Assembly: GCF_023091745.1 (NCBI RefSeq)
Contig: NC_068930.1
Location: 14,034,262 to 14,098,261, forward strand
DNA: 64,000 nucleotides
Source of the DNA: Budorcas taxicolor
Taxonomy: Eukaryota; Chordata; Mammalia; Artiodactyla; Bovidae
Direction of reading: 5' to 3'
Shown here: positions 1-11,099 of the stretch, in pieces
How positions within the stretch are numbered: position 1 is the stretch's first letter
How the letters are laid out: the number at the start of each line of letters is the position of its first letter
Translations under genes and position numbers: made by a program
The notes under the pieces: model-generated
Seen by the model: the letters and a program-made list of their open reading frames with translations, nothing else
Database searches by the model: none
Told to the model about the DNA's origin: nothing

Positions 1-330
1 TAAACCTGAACTGGAAATCCATCTGGCCGGCTGCCTGCTCTAATGAATAACCCCACTTTGGCGCGTGCAATGTAAGCAGAAAGTTCTCTCCCGGCCTCTT
101 TCGTCTGTCATGAATCTACGAGACAGCCGACATAATATCTGGGCGACAACGGTGCGCTAACAGTGCAGTGAGTTCCATTTTCTTTGCTTTCTATTGATTT
201 TCACTTAATAACTGGCGAAATACTAAACGTCCGCCCTGAGTACCTAATAAATCCTGCCTGAGCTTTTTATTGAGGAGAATTTAATAAAAACAACCATTGC
301 AGCTGAGGGATTTTTCTTCTGGACAGAACA
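1..330. other. Candidate conserved noncoding element (enhancer-like)
   Basis: This is non-repetitive sequence. It holds about a dozen CpG dinucleotides in the first 240 bases, including GCGCG, CCGG and ACGTCCG, although the rest of the window is strongly CpG-poor. AT-rich words of homeobox type (TAATAA, TTTATTG) lie among them. No frame is open over a useful length. Retained CpGs in otherwise depleted DNA, with no repeat resemblance, are typical of vertebrate conserved enhancers, but conservation was not measured. The block may extend beyond the left edge. Confidence 0.4.
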
Positions 331-1683
331 TAGTGGGTAGGGGACATCGGGGTTGGGGCAAGAGGAAGCCATCTGATTTTTTAAGGAACTTTCCTTCCCT
401 TTGGAAAAGTGGTACTCATGTCAAGGACGCCTGTGTGTTTGAACCAGGGTCCGCAGAGAAGATGCTCTAAGTTCTTCAGGCTGGTTGTGTAGGGAACGGG
501 AGAAAAAGGGATGCAAAGACTTGGCCAGAATCACCTTTCTGGTCCCCTGGTGTCCTCTGATACCTTGTTCAAGCTTCAGTTACGGACTTCTTCACTGTTA
601 CCAGTAGCTCTCAACAGTCTATAGACATGTGCATTTTACTGTACTATGTAACCCTTCTTGGAAATGTGATACTAGGAATGCAAAGTATGACATGCTTGCT
701 GAATCCTTAGATACCTTTCACAGAATTCTAGATATTTAAAAAAATTAGGTAAACATATGAAGGTAGAGAGTACATACAAATTATTCCATTTAATGCTAAT
801 TTGAGGCTCACAAATTCACTTGTGGGGCAAAGAGCTCTGTTTGTAGCTTTTTGAAGCCCCAAGAGAATTGGAAAGCCTGGACTTTGCACCCGTCACCTTT
901 GTCCTCTGCATATTCTTCTAGAACAATTTCCACTGTTGATGCTTGAGGAAACCCTCTTTATTTTGCTATGTGGTCTTTCAGCAGCATTTCACAGCTATGA
1001 CTCCCTCCTCACCCTTTATGTTCTAATTGATCTTGAGGCTATTTTCAAATCAGGGGGGTTGGTGAACAAGGACTTTAAAATTTCCTCTTGTGTGTGCATC
1101 CATTGCATTCCATACTCAATAAAATTCCTAACCAGGAATCCACTTTTATATTTAGAAAAAATAAAAGCAGAAATATAATTTAAAGTTTTTTTTTTTTAAA
1201 AAAAAGACAAAATCCAAGAATTTTCAGTTTGAGTATCAATGTTATAAAAACCACAGTCACCATGCAAAGCAAACCCTGACTCAGTTACTTGTCAGCAACT
1301 CCACGACAGCTTTTCCTGCAGAACCTGGGGACAGAGGCAGGGTGACATAGTGCAGGTTTGTGTCAAAGGACCTCGACTGAAATCCTGGCTTTCCCTCCTC
1401 TGACGTTTAGTTACTTTGTCTATGAAACGAAGATACTGTTGCCCAACAAGCATGGTTGACATCACCTTGGCAAAAATCAATAAATGTATGGGTGCTGGAC
1501 AAATGATGCCCATTTATTTCACTGTTACCCCAATGACAAACTGTGGTTAATCAACTGGGCTATGCCTTGAAACTGGCAAAAATCTCAAAAATCCCCCTTG
1601 TTGCCCTCCACAGTTCACAGCTGAGTTAACTCTCTTCTCAAAAGGAGCTCGTCTCAAAATTTTTGCTTAGAAGAAGTCCTGAT
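331..1683. other. Single-copy intergenic or intronic DNA
   Basis: No gene or recognisable repeat is seen. A T-run followed by an A-run near 1186-1206 could form a small hairpin or be the eroded tail of an old insertion. The short open frames of 73-80 codons lack any recognisable domain. Confidence 0.5.
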
Positions 1684-1882
1684 GTAAACGGTACAGTCTG
1701 GATGATGATGGCATATCAATGTGGGTTCATTAATTGTGAAAAACGTGGAGGATGTTGACAGTGGGGGAACCCATGTGTGTTTTGGGGAGAGGAGCTGGGA
1801 ACACTCTGTACTTTACTCTCAATTTCACTATCAGCCTAAAACTGCAGCAAAAATAAAGTCTATTAAAAAGAGAGAGAGAGAA
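1684..1882 (+). mobile_element. L1M LINE 3' UTR fragment
   Basis: The wording follows the sense 3' end of old mammalian L1: a GGATGATGATGGCATATCAATG stretch, then a GGATGTTGACAGTGGGGG stretch, then CCTAAAACTGC and AATAAAGTCTATT followed by an A/G-rich tail. The terminal AATAAA is the element's own polyadenylation signal. Only the last ~200 bases remain, which is usual for a 5'-truncated insertion. A second, antisense copy of the same segment lies near 4738-4960. Confidence 0.75.
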
Positions 1883-2379
1883 GAAAGAATAGCAACAAAA
1901 CGAAGATTCCCTGCCCATAGAAAGACTCAATAATATTTGCTTTTATTATTTACAAATGTTGCTTAACAATAATCGAAATCAGGTTGTGACTCTTTACAAA
2001 GCAGAAGTCTGATCATTATTCCAGTGCAATTCGCACTTAATATAGACATTGACACCTTCTTGTTAATCTTAATTTTTTTTTTTTTTTTTTGACAGGGATG
2101 GGGTGGGGTAGGATGTTGGGTCCTTTCTTTCTCCGGTTCTTACTAAAAACTAGAGTGCAGTAAAATCTTTAACATTCTTTCTTTTTCAAATCATTTTGTT
2201 TTGCCACTTTTTCAGAGGAGAGCTTTCTTCTTTTTCTTCTTTTTTTAAAGATGTTTATGGAACCTAGTCTGTTCTGTCCTCAGCAGAATGTTTTGGTTCC
2301 ATCTAATCAGATAGGCTAAACAACACTACAGAAAATTCAGCAGGGCCTGTGCTCACCCCCAGCTGAAATCTGGGAGAGG
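1883..2379. other. Single-copy DNA with poly-T tract
   Basis: An 18-20 base T run at about 2071-2090 may be the antisense tail of a decayed retroposon, but no element body is recognisable next to it. Nothing else is seen. Confidence 0.4.
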
Positions 2380-2660
2380 GCCTTTCTGACTTGAAGCTCA
2401 GGGTTTTGCAGGGTTCTTGGTGTTCACTTCCTCTAATGGGTCCACAGAAAGGTGTATTGCTATTCGGATAATGTCTTCCTCTGCTCCACAAAAGGTTGCT
2501 GTACTGAGCTGTGATTGTGACAAATGATTTACTATTAGGAACATTCTGTAATTATTGTTCGGTGGGACCGCAGACCGATACATTATTAACATGATAGACG
2601 GCCTTTTATATCAGCAAAAATAACTAAATTAATAAAAATGGCTTCATTCCAAACCCTGTC
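2380..2660. other. Candidate conserved noncoding element
   Basis: This is a non-repetitive block with homeobox-type words (GTAATTATTG, AAATTAATAAA), a CpG cluster around 2560-2600 (TTCGGTGGGACCGCAGACCG) and a GACGGCC word. It resembles no transposon known to me. Short frames across it have no recognisable domain. The call rests on composition only. Confidence 0.35.
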
Positions 2661-3341
2661 AGAAAGCCAATACTCAGAACAATCAAGTAGCAGTGATACC
2701 TGAGAAAGCCATAGTTTATATCCCCCAACAAATCATGTTTTATGCATAAGTAGTAAAATATTTGTATGTATAATCTCTATAATATAGGTCTGTGTAACAG
2801 AACAGATTTTTATAGATATCAGCCATAAACAAAAATAGAAGATGTTTAAATATTCTGTCCCAAATGATTTAGATTTAAATTTATGCCTTTATGCAATCAG
2901 GTTGCAGTTTTAGAATATTAGAATCTGCCTATGACGTCTTTCTTTCAATTCTCTAGCATCGGGAAACAATTAATGAAGATCCTGCGAACTAGAATGTCTT
3001 TCCTTGATCGTTCTTCCTTCCCTCCTTCCCGCCTTTCTTTTCACCAACAAACTCCTGATTTATGCTTTCAATCCTTAGCCTCACTTATTTTTTTACCCTT
3101 TCACATAAAATTAAATATTCAACATTTTATAAGGAAGACAATTGTCCTGCACCCAAATATCTCGAAGCCTACAACAGAGCTTTACTGAGAACAGTCTCCA
3201 TAGCACCAGATTTAGGCCCTCTGAAAGAACTGACCTATCGATGAGGATATCTGTAAAGAAACAGCACAGCAACATTTGGCGGTCTTAACTGAAGACTGAG
3301 AATTTTTGTGTCTGCTAACCTTGTTCAGAGGTCACTAGAGA
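2661..3341. other. Single-copy DNA
   Basis: AT-rich sequence with no recognisable gene or repeat. An open frame of 85 codons from about 2931 has no recognisable motif and is within chance expectation. Confidence 0.45.
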
Positions 3342-3505
3342 TGGGAACATCCCAGGTGGTGCTAGCAGTAGAGGACCCACTTGCCAATACAGGAGACGTA
3401 AGAGCCTCGGGTTCCCCCCCTGGGTCAGGAAGATTCCCTGGAGGAGGGCATGGCAACCCACTCTGGCACTCTTGCCTGGATAAGCCCATGGACAGAAGAG
3501 CCAAC
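3342..3505 (+). mobile_element. Bov-tA SINE, diverged
   Basis: Sense Bov-tA order is visible: CCCAGGTGGTGCTAGCAG, then GGGTCAGGAAGATTCCCTGG, GGCAACCCACTC, CTTGCCTGGATAAGCCCATG and GACAGAAGAGCC. The body carries many substitutions, a run of seven C in the middle, and no clear 3' tail, so it is older than the neighbouring copy at 3862. Confidence 0.8.
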
Positions 3506-3861
3506 ACAGCACATAGACAGCTAGGACTTGAATTTGCCAAGAAATCGGGGAAGGAATCAAATAGAATTCAACTGTTCTCTTTTCTGCTACTTTCTTCCTT
3601 TCCTACTTTCACTCTTTCAACATATTTTGTCCACAATCCCTGTTCAAAACTCTTAGGGTGAAATGTGCTTTATAAATCAGAACCATTAGGATGTTGAAAA
3701 GTAACATGGTACACATATCCATACATTACCCTCCTATCACAAGTGGAGTCTGGAGTTTCATATATGAATATGTCTGTAACAACACATATGAACACTCGCA
3801 GTAAATGGGCATAAAGACTACACAGAGCTTACATCAGCCTGGGTTCCATTTTGCTAGTATT
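3506..3861. other. Single-copy DNA between two SINEs
   Basis: No recognisable gene or repeat. Open frames that run into this stretch start inside the SINE on the left. Confidence 0.4.
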
Positions 3862-4057
3862 AAGTGCCTGGTGGCTCAGATGGTAAAGAATCTGCCTGCA
3901 TTGCAGGAGACCCAGCTTTGATTCCTGGGTTGGGAAGATCCCCTGGAGAAGGCAATGGCTACCCACTTCAGTATTCTTGCCTGGAGAATCCCACGGACAG
4001 AGGAGCCTGGGGCTACAGTCCATGGGGTTGCAAAGAGTCGGACAAGACTGAGCAACT
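3862..4057 (+). mobile_element. Bov-tA SINE with microsatellite tail
   Basis: A near-consensus Bov-tA: CCTGGTGGCTCAGATGG head, B-box-like TTTGATTCCTGGGTTGGG, TTGCCTGGAGAATCCCACGG and CAAAGAGTCGG. It ends in GAGCAACTAACACAC, which runs straight into a long CA array. Growth of CA repeats from the ACTAACAC tail of Bov-tA is well known, so the SINE probably seeded the microsatellite. Confidence 0.93.
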
Positions 4058-4464
4058 AACACACACACAGCCATGCCTCCAACACACACACACATAAACA
4101 TAGGCACACACACAGGTACACACATACACAGGCACACACACACACAGGCACACACAGGCACACACACACAGGCACACACACACAAGCGCACACACACACA
4201 AGCACACACACAGGCACACACATACACAGGCACACACACAGGCACACACACACAGGCACACAGGCATACACACACACAAGCACACACACACACAGGCACA
4301 CAGAGGCATACACACACACAAGTACACACACACACAGGCACACACACATACAGGCACACACACACACACACACACAGAGGCACATATACACAGGCACACA
4401 CACACAGAGGCACACACACACAGGCACATATACACAGGCACACACACACACACAGGCACACACA
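4058..4464. repeat. Composite CA microsatellite, ~400 bp
   Basis: About 400 bases of CA repeats are broken every 8-20 bases by AGG, AGAGG, ATA or AAG interruptions, giving a quasi-periodic GGCACACACACA pattern. Because the unit avoids stops, frames of 144-210 codons stay open on both strands (Cys/Val-rich on minus, His/Thr-rich on plus). These are artefacts with no start context or domain. Alternating purine-pyrimidine DNA of this length is a candidate for Z-DNA, and the locus is likely to vary in length between individuals. Confidence 0.95.
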
Positions 4465-4580
4465 AATAGAAAAATACCTGTTGATTTACCAAAGATTCTT
4501 AGATTAGGAATTACACAGAGGGGATTGTATGCATACCTACACAAACCAACACTGAACATTCAGTTAACACAATTTAGACT

Positions 4581-4682
4581 TCAGTTCAGTCACTCAGTTG
4601 TGCCTGACCCTTTGTGATCCCATGGACTACAGCAAGCCAGACTTCCCTGTTCATCACTAACTCCTGGAGCTTTCTCAAACTT
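4581..4682 (-). mobile_element. BovB LINE 3' end fragment
   Basis: The TTCAGTTCAGTCACTCAG start and the CCCATGGACTACAGCA and AACTCCTGGAGC words are the reverse complement of the last ~100 bases of BovB. The element is heavily 5'-truncated and moderately diverged. Confidence 0.8.
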
Positions 4683-4737
4683 TCCCCCAAACAAGTAAAC
4701 TTACCTTTGGATATCTTAAAAAGAAAAAGATTTTTGC

Positions 4738-4960
4738 TTTTTTAGAGAAGTTTTAACTTCACAGCAAAGTTGAGTGGGATATACAGAGATTTTCCACTTA
4801 TGCCTAGCCTCACTCATTATCAAAATCCCACCAGAGTGGTACATTTGCCCGAATTGATGAATCTACATTGACAGATCATTATCACCCAAAGTCTATAGCT
4901 GACAGAGTTCACATGGATATGCCTTATCATAGCACATTTATTCTTTTTCAGGACATTTCC
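4738..4960 (-). mobile_element. L1M LINE 3' UTR fragment, antisense
   Basis: The wording TTTTAGAGAAGTTTTAACTTC, CACCAGAGTGGTACATTTG and GATCATTATCACCCAAAGTC is the reverse complement of the same L1M 3' UTR segment found in sense at 1684-1882. It is old and diverged, with no tail recognised. Confidence 0.75.
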
Positions 4961-5191
4961 ACTCTTGGTAGTAGCTTAAAACATTAGAAGTTGCCATTAA
5001 GTATATGATCAATAAAATATAGTTTATTCATTGAGTAACTGATATTGTAATGCTACTGATACTTTAATACACTGGATACTGCCATTTAGAATTATGCTCT
5101 TGTGGAGAAATTTTGAATGACTTCATGCTTCAATCCTTGTTCAACTCTATCCACTGCCAACATTGTTTACAGTAGTGTTCATTCTTTTTGG

Positions 5192-5404
5192 TGGGCTTCT
5201 CGGGTGGCTCAGATGGTGAAAAAACCGCCTGCAATGCAGGGGATCTGGGTTCCATCCCCGGGTTGGGAAGATCCCTTGGACAAGGAAATGACAACCCACT
5301 CCAGTATTCTTGCATGGAGAATTTCATGGACAGAGAAGCCTTGCAGGCTACAGTCAGTCCATGGGGGTTGCAAAAAGTCGGACACAACTGTATGATGAAC
5401 ACTT
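5192..5404 (+). mobile_element. Bov-tA SINE with target-site duplication
   Basis: Full-length Bov-tA from GGGCTTCTCGGGTGGCTC to GGACACAACTG. It is flanked by an imperfect 14-base duplication, TTCAT(T/G)CTTTTTGG, at 5178-5191 and 5405-5418, so the insertion boundaries are well set. A CAGT duplication and a few substitutions mark it as moderately old. Confidence 0.92.
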
Positions 5405-5418
5405 TTCATGCTTTTTGG

Positions 5419-8295
5419 GAAAAGGTGCAAACATAGTCTATATTTGCTTGCATACAAGATATTTACTAAATAAAAACATGGCTTAAAAACAAGATTGCAG
5501 TCTAAAAAAGACTTGGAGAAAGCTACTTATGATAGCTCACATCTTCAGATTCTTGCAGCATAAGTGAAATCAGCCCAGAGGCTGGTCAACATGATCCAGA
5601 ATTACAGTCCAAAGTCCCTCAGATTATATTAGAAATCATCCTAAATCTGAAAGCAAAATAAATGTAAAAGTGATCCAGTCAAGTACTGTGTGAGGTGAGG
5701 AGCGGTGTGTAGGTGAAGGATGCAGAGAAACCTTCTCTAGACAGATGGGGGAGACTTGGGCGATTGTTTTTATAGCTAAAGCTTGATTGAGACCTATTTT
5801 AAACCTCATCTTTTCTGCGTTGGCCTTCTCTTAAAGGAAGACAAATGCCCTTGAAAAGGCGTCTTAAAAGTATGATTCACGGACTTGGGAAGAATTACAG
5901 GATGCAGACGGCCGAGAGTGTGGTGCCTCCCCCGAGAGGAGTTCACATTTCCTTCCTCTTAATCTGAGTGAACCATTAAAAAGTTACTTAGTTCCCTGGA
6001 GACCCTTCCCAAGGAATCTCCTAAAAGGAAATACCCTGCACTGGAAAGGTAATTTACCTAGACAGGATTTAAAAAGCCAGGTTCCAGTTCGGAGATAGAT
6101 ACCCAGGGACTTCACAGTGGCTGGTGTATTATGCTTTTATGGATTCTCTCCTAAATTAGTGAACAAATCAGAAGTAGGCTGAACAAGAAAACACACACAC
6201 ACACACACGCAATTACTCTTGTACACTTTATTTATTGATTCTTCCATGCAATTAAATCCTACATATGATAGCTTCGCAGCTATTGGAATATCAAAATGTA
6301 AATACGCAATCAATTGATTAAGCCTGAAAATAGGCTCATGTCCAAGCAATACATGTTTTGTTTTCTATTCTGAGAACGGTCTTAATTATTTTATCTAGTG
6401 GGAAAACTATTTTCTTAGGGATAGGCATGTGGGAGGGGAGGAAAATTCTGTGTTCTGGACCTTAGGGAGTGCTGTGGTAATTTCATGTCTGAGGTCTTTG
6501 GGAAGACGGACTTAAGAGCTGATTCCCTTTTATGGCAAAATAACTTATGAATTTGTCTTTTTAAAGTCCACTGGAAATGGAGCATGGTTACAGAAAGCTG
6601 CAGCTGTGAATATTTGTAAAGCAGCTTGGTTTCCCATCTCTGGCAATTCCCCGTTCCCAGCCCCCATCCTCAACGAGTGTCTTATCCAGTGTTGGAGTTA
6701 ATGATGGAACAGGAAAGAATGAATGAGAATGTTGGATCATATCAGTTCCTAGCAGCAAACTCATTTCTTTTCGAACGTTTTGTAGGCAACAGATAAGCAG
6801 TTGAGCCCTGCCTGACATTTATTAGGGATTTTTGCATTTCCTAGGTCCTGGCTCACATCGGAAGGAATTTTACTGATGGCCGTGAGAACTCTGTCACAAT
6901 TCCTTGCTCAAATGACATCAGGATTCAACATTTAAAGACTCTCTAAGCTGATTAGTTAAAAGTTTTTTCAATAAAACTTATAAATGGAAATGTGGAGAAA
7001 TTAGAATGCGAGAGCTAGTCCTATGCAAAGAAGATTCTACATACTGAAACACACAGATGAATCCAGGAGACTCGGCTGAGCAAAGCAGGAAATCACGTTA
7101 TCATCTTTCACTTTTCTCTCCTGAAACCGGAAGGACTAGATTCTGAAATATTTGGGCTCAATAAACAACAACCATAAGAATCCCTTTTCCTCCAAGAACT
7201 TCACATTTCTCAGCTATAGGGCAGAGTCCTGATACCATACATTATTACAAAGTAAAGTCAAGCGAGAAAGAAGTGTTGGGAATACTTGGACCTGCATACT
7301 TTTCATGAATATAAACTCTTTAGCATAGGAAACGAAATGCAAATCACAATCAAGTGATCCGATTATAGGGCAAAATTAGGAGAGACATTTTAAAACTGTC
7401 TCTATAGTGTCATTAAAAATAATGAAGGTATTTACATTTGATAAGCCATTTATCTCATTATTTCTTGTCCAGTGAACTTTGCAAAAGAACTAGGAAGAAT
7501 TCTACACCCCCTTTTTTCTTCCTTTTCATAAAACTCAATCCACAGGCCTGTATATTATATTCACATTTTTTGTCTGTGTGTGCTTCCTTTTGTGTTTTTT
7601 GGCTGCACTGGTGGAATTTTCTATGATAAGAGGACCACCAGTCCAGTGTGCGTGGTGTGGGGTTGGCCCAGTCAAGTGGGCCCCACTGGGCCTTCAAGGA
7701 AAAAGGCCAGGAATTCATAGGGCTTGATTACTGCCAGGGCTTTTTCTGATTTTAAGTGGACTGTGCTCTTCCTAGTAAATCAATGCCTGGACATTAGAAA
7801 TTTAACTTCAACTCAGAGAAGTGAGCAGAAAACTCTGTAAAGAAGCCACAACAATGCCTACATGAGATTTCTCCCAGCTTGATTAAAAGTGAAAAGAAGC
7901 TTATTGCATGAGCTACAATTAGTTTTAAACAAACTTCCATAGTAAACTATATAAGCTTAAGTAAAAGTGTCTTCCTTTAAAAAGGACAGACATTTTGTTG
8001 TTTAAAGCTTTTGGTTTTGTATTCAAAACACATCTGGCCTCCATACTTATTTTCTTTAATTGAAAAAAAAGTTAAAATCAAGATATCAGGATTCTTCCAA
8101 TTCTGATTACTCTATTTACCATCTGTTAATACAATCTAATTTGGTAAACATTTATGGGCCACATAGGTCATTAAACTGTTGGGCCACAGGTTGATGATTT
8201 GAGAATGAAGCAGATGACTTTGGCCAAATGGCTTAGATGGTGAGTAACCAATTTTATATTTCTATCTTAATATGGTGATCAGTATTCCTTCTTAA
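5419..8295. other. Long single-copy stretch
   Basis: No gene or major repeat is recognised in this 2.9-kb stretch. It holds a (CA)10 microsatellite at about 6187-6208. A CpG-retaining patch lies near 5870-5950 (ACGGCCGAGAG, CCCCCGAGAGG). Short frames of 62-86 codons show no domain and no codon pattern. Confidence 0.5.
6187..6208. repeat. (CA)n microsatellite
   Basis: About ten perfect AC units inside single-copy DNA, ending in CGC. Probably polymorphic. Confidence 0.9.
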
Positions 8296-8429
8296 ATGTT
8301 ATTTATTTATTTAACTTCTTGGCTATGCCACATGGCACGTGGGATCCTAGTTCCCTGACCGGGGGTCGAACCTGTGCCCTCTGCATCGGATTCTCAGAAT
8401 CTTAACCACTTGGCCTCCCGGGAAGTCCC
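8296..8429 (-). mobile_element. CHR-type tRNA-derived SINE with target-site duplication
   Basis: Antisense artiodactyl SINE: TTTATTTAACTTCTTGGCTATG, CATGGCACGTGGGATC, TTCCCTGACCGGGGGTCGAA, TTAACCACTTGGCC and terminal GGGAAGTCCC. Flanks 8281-8295 and 8430-8445 repeat AGTATT(T)CCTTCTTAA, a 15-16 base duplication with one indel. The family predates the ruminant-specific Bov-tA burst. Confidence 0.9.
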
Positions 8430-8519
8430 AGTATTTCCTTCTTAATGGTTTGGTTTCGTGATTGAAACTGATTTTTCTTCTCTCTTTGTACCCATACCCT
8501 TTAATATGTGACCTTGTCA

Positions 8520-8876
8520 TGTGACTAAAGGGGAAGAGTATATTGACTGTCCTTTGGCTTAGGTTCCCCATGTGGCCTGCTGTGGCTGAAAGAACAAAGT
8601 GGAAATGATGGTATGCTTTAACAGGCTTTGGAAGTTTCTGCTTTGTTTCTTGTGCTTCTGCTTCAGCCTTGAGGAGCATGTGCCTGGTTCCAAGAGGAGG
8701 ATGAAAAACACAAAGACTGGAGACATCCTATCTGGGTCCCCCCAGCCAAGTTCAGCCTGATCAAGAAAGCCCCCACTGACCTGGAAATTCACAAGGGATA
8801 ATGAAGAGTCGCTGACTGTCTAAAGCCACTGCCTTTGAGAGTGGTTTGTTGTACAGCAGCAAATATCTGATACAGT
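8520..8876 (+). mobile_element. Ancient interspersed repeat, class uncertain
   Basis: The end of this block reads TAAAGCCACTGCC, GTGGTTTGTTGTACAGCAGC and ATCTGATACAG. That resembles the 3' ends of old mammalian LTR-type repeats in which AAGCCACT, GTGGTTTGTTA and a GATACAG terminus recur. The upstream part is too diverged to assign. It could be MaLR or another old LTR class. Confidence 0.4.
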
Positions 8877-9133
8877 AAGACTCATTTGTTTACTCACTTA
8901 CTCATCTTCCAACATCAGTTGGACACCTAACAAGACCCCAGTTCTGTGTTAGTAGTCAGAGATACAAAGGTCTAACTTCTAGGGGAGAAAGAAACAGCAG
9001 ATTATATACATTTGCAAAGTGCTGAAATGAAAGCATGTTCTCGGGGCTATGATGAATCCCATAAGGTGCTACAGAGGGCATTTTGGGAAAGGAGAGATAA
9101 ATATAGAGGAATTTTAAAAAGTAGGAATTGGGA

Positions 9134-9333
9134 GGGCTTCCTTGGTGGCTCAGTGGTAAAGAATCTGCCTTCAGTGCAGGAGACGCAGGTTCCATCCCTG
9201 ATCGGGAAGATCCTATGGAAAAGGAAATGGCAACCCACTCCAGTATTCTTGCCTGAGAAACCTCATAGGCAGAAGAGCTTGGCGGGTCTCAAAAGAGTTG
9301 AACACAACTTAGCAGCTAAACAATAACAACAAC
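9134..9333 (+). mobile_element. Bov-tA SINE with target-site duplication
   Basis: Full-length Bov-tA (GGGCTTCCTTGGTGGCTCAG head, CACTCCAGTATTCTTGCCTG middle, ACAATAACAACAAC tail). The flanks carry AGGA(A/C)TTGGGA at 9123-9133 and 9334-9344, a duplication with one mismatch. Confidence 0.92.
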
Positions 9334-9344
9334 AGGACTTGGGA

Positions 9345-10469
9345 AGGCCCTAAGTTTAGATTTTGAAGAGGAGAAGGATAGAAAAGCATTCTATGTTGAG
9401 ACAGCACACAGCGTTTGTAAATATCCTATTGCTGAGAAAAATCCTGGTACGGTAAGGGCAGAATGAGGAATTTCACACAGTCAGGAACCATATCTCTTAT
9501 TTTCTTGAACTCCATATGGTTTTTAACATGGCAAACTTGGGTAAACCTCAAGAATGCCTTGATGATATTGTTGATTAATGTCTTGAGAAGAAACTAGAGA
9601 TAATGCTTAAGGAAAGTCACCTTAAAATTTCCCAGCTCTCTATCTAAATTCAGACCTAACTTCTTGAGAATGTCAGACTTAGGCAGGAAGCCTTTTGATT
9701 ATTTGTGGTGTTTTTCTCTTCGCTTCCTGCTTTAATCTTATAGCACAGGGACCAAGCTATTCTAAGGGGAACCACTTCCTTGGTATTTTTGGCATGTCTC
9801 TTACCAGGAAACTGGTGGAAGTGTCAGGGGTACCCTTTTCAAGAGATTTCCACTTGAACCAAGGGGGGTTGCATCTACTTCCTAACCATTCAAGGCTCTG
9901 GCCATTTGTGGTTTACTCATGTTCACTATCATGGAGATTGTTGAGAAAAAACTCAGGAAGTCCTTAAAGGTCCCAGAACCATATCTTCTTAGCTGCCAAG
10001 TTATAACTCTATTATTCACAAGAAACTTTTTTTTAGAGATATATTGAAAATTAGTGTGTTTCAATTGGAAAGACACTCTGAACTCATTGGGTCCAGTCCT
10101 CCCCATTTGCCAAGTTGGATGAGCCTGTTCTGGGTGCAAAGTAGTAATAATAATAACGACTGATTCAAAAATCTCATTAATTAAGGACAAAATGGAACTG
10201 ATTCTCTTGGCTTCCAGGCTAGTGAGTCTAGAACTACACCCTCTTGCACTTTTTTTTTTTTAAATAAAACTGTTTTCAAATATTTATTTGAGCAAATAAA
10301 TATTTTCTTGGTTTCTTTAGAATTATTACTCAGCATCACTATTCATTCATTCTGTTTTTTCCTTTGATTATATCTTTATTGTCATTTAACACAGTACAAA
10401 AGTTCCCTACCTATAAGAGTTCAGATTTTGTATATTAAAGGCGCTCATTTTAATCAATTCTCTACCTTT
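9345..10469. other. Single-copy DNA
   Basis: No recognisable gene. A T12 run lies near 10250 and an AAT microsatellite near 10142-10157. Frames of 90 and 102 codons overlap on opposite strands with no domain. Confidence 0.45.
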
Positions 10470-10735
10470 GAGTTTTTTATTTTTATTTTTACTATAGTAT
10501 AGTTGATTTACAACGTTGTGTTAGCTTCAGGTATATAGCTGCCTGAATCAGTTAACATACTATATACATATATTTATACATATGTGCATATATGTATTTA
10601 TATATCAATTCTTTTTCAGATTATTTCCCCATATATGTTACTACAGAATGGTGAGTACAGTTTTCTGTGCTATACTGTAGTATACAAGTTTGGTATTCCA
10701 GATAATATGTATTCTTGATTTCTTATACAGCTCAT
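10470..10735 (-). mobile_element. Artiodactyl L1 3' UTR, antisense
   Basis: The reverse complement of the ruminant/artiodactyl L1 tail: TATAGTTGATTTACAACGTTG, TTAGCTTCAGGTATATAG, CTTTTTCAGATTATTTCCC and CTGTGCTATACTGTAG. An AT-rich expansion at 10556-10610 (TATATACATATAT type) sits inside it at the place where this family usually carries a TATA-type simple repeat. Confidence 0.78.
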
Positions 10736-11099
10736 ATTATCTAGAACCCCAAACCTGATTTACAAACAAAACTTATACAAAGAGATAAACAAAATATTCT
10801 AGTGTCTTAAAACAAGAAAGAGCAAGTCAAAAGAGAAAATGTCATCCAGGGTTCCAAAAAGAAGTGAAAGAATGAGTTTCACAGGTAAGGTGATTATTCT
10901 GTAGTGGCAAAATGATTAAGGAACTTGGGATGGAGGTGTTTGAAGTGGGGAAATGGACAGGAAAGGAAGGAGAGGAAAGAAGACACTATGTCTTTAAATT
11001 GAATTGAATGTTCTGTGACTTTAAATGAAAGCTCTTCTGTTGTTGGGCAAATAAATTTAAACCACTTAACATGGCAGAGAAGGTCAGGCAAGCTTATTA
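10736..11099. other. Single-copy DNA
   Basis: Nothing recognised, apart from purine-rich sequence around 10930-10985. Confidence 0.4.

Noticed and set aside
3829..4559. Open frames of 144-210 codons over the CA array, on both strands
   Set aside because: They translate a dinucleotide repeat (Cys/Val or His/Thr runs) and are open in several frames at once. No start context, domain or codon signature.
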